Positions 33,029-33,151 of a stretch of DNA of 33,151 bases are shown here, piece by piece. The stretch lies in assembly GCA_029004515.1 (NCBI GenBank), contig JAQVYH010000017.1, forward strand, positions 1 to 33,151, read 5' to 3'. The translations under genes were made by a program, and so were the position numbers. Each line of letters opens with the position of its first letter. Position 1 is the first letter of the stretch. Source of the DNA: Eubacteriales bacterium (GTDB lineage: Bacteria; Bacillota; Clostridia; Monoglobales; UMGS1388). Below the pieces are notes generated by a model. That model was not told where the DNA came from, ran no database searches, and saw nothing but the letters and a program-made list of their open reading frames with translations.

Positions 33029-33151
33029 TGAACTGCACCAGTTTGTGCGGACAGTACAAAAACAGACCTCATGGTAGGCAAAAATTAAATTTTAAGCGAC
33101 AAACTGATTTCGTTTTTCTAACGGAGTCAGTTTTGTTTTTAGTTGTAATCT
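33029..33151 (-). mobile_element. 3' end of an IS3-family insertion sequence, cut by the window edge
   Basis: The terminal sequence beginning TGAACTGCACCAGTTTGTGC at 33029 has the TG...CA end and the GTGCAGTTCA-type terminus seen in clostridial IS3-group elements (minus strand). The end of a transposase frame lies about 35 bp inside it. Confidence 0.65.
33092..33151 (-). CDS. Partial IS3-family transposase (OrfB C-terminus)
   Basis: On the minus strand the frame reads LQLKTKLTPLEKRNQFVA and then TAA at 33094-33092. This matches the usual end of IS3/IS150 OrfB integrase-type transposases (IxLKxKLTPxEYRxQ). Only about 19 codons are in the window; the rest lies beyond 33151. Confidence 0.65.
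   Translation of the reverse strand, partial: RLQLKTKLTPLEKRNQFVA

Overview
The window is AT-rich, Gram-positive-type DNA: strong purine-rich Shine-Dalgarno sites, frequent GTG/TTG starts, near-consensus TTGACA/TATAAT promoters and a TAXI-type TRAP transporter. It most likely comes from an anaerobic member of the class Clostridia (Lachnospiraceae or Oscillospiraceae-like). The species cannot be fixed from sequence alone.

Layout. (1) 1-1550 is a RAYT/IS200-like transposase locus. It holds one internally deleted copy and one copy broken by a stop codon, bordered by many copies of a GGGACGGTACGATTT repeat that are direct on the left and inverted on the right. (2) 1550-2696 holds the 3' stump of an unknown gene overlapping a membrane protein gene. 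(3) 2977-26943 is an integrated element of about 24 kb. It is bounded by a 55-bp direct repeat of the 3' end of tRNA-Lys(CUU), with a small DNA-binding protein (possible Xis) and an intact tyrosine integrase at its right end. (4) 26896-27115 is a tRNA-Thr/tRNA-Lys operon with a consensus promoter. (5) 27194-32997 looks like ordinary chromosome: an EamA transporter, an Xre regulator, small zinc-ribbon, DUF2752 and TM2 proteins, and a TAXI TRAP transporter with an internal terminator. (6) 33029-33151 is the 3' end of an IS3-family insertion sequence cut by the window edge.

The main cargo of the element is a 15-kb polymorphic-toxin-like locus on one strand: a secreted subtilisin (S8) fused to RCC1 propeller repeats (1380 aa); a decayed tandem copy of the 3' half of that gene; a 2906-aa protein joining a membrane anchor, an S8 protease domain, a long RHS/YD shell and a variable C-terminal toxin domain; a translationally coupled 124-aa probable immunity protein; and, overlapping it, a Tpt1/KptA RNA 2'-phosphotransferase. 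The two S8 proteins are paralogous in their propeptide and protease domains. Just downstream lies a 39-bp duplicate of the RHS pretoxin coding sequence, joined to RAYT-like repeat sequence. This looks like a scar of toxin-cassette exchange.

The rest of the element is decaying by small lesions. A second tyrosine recombinase has a stop codon and a frameshift just before its catalytic tyrosine. A P-loop ATPase has TAA at the position of the Walker A lysine. A small conserved-looking ORF has lost its ATG (ATA). Another ORF has an in-frame TAG. The right-end integrase, its operator-like promoter and both att sites look intact, so excision may still be possible.
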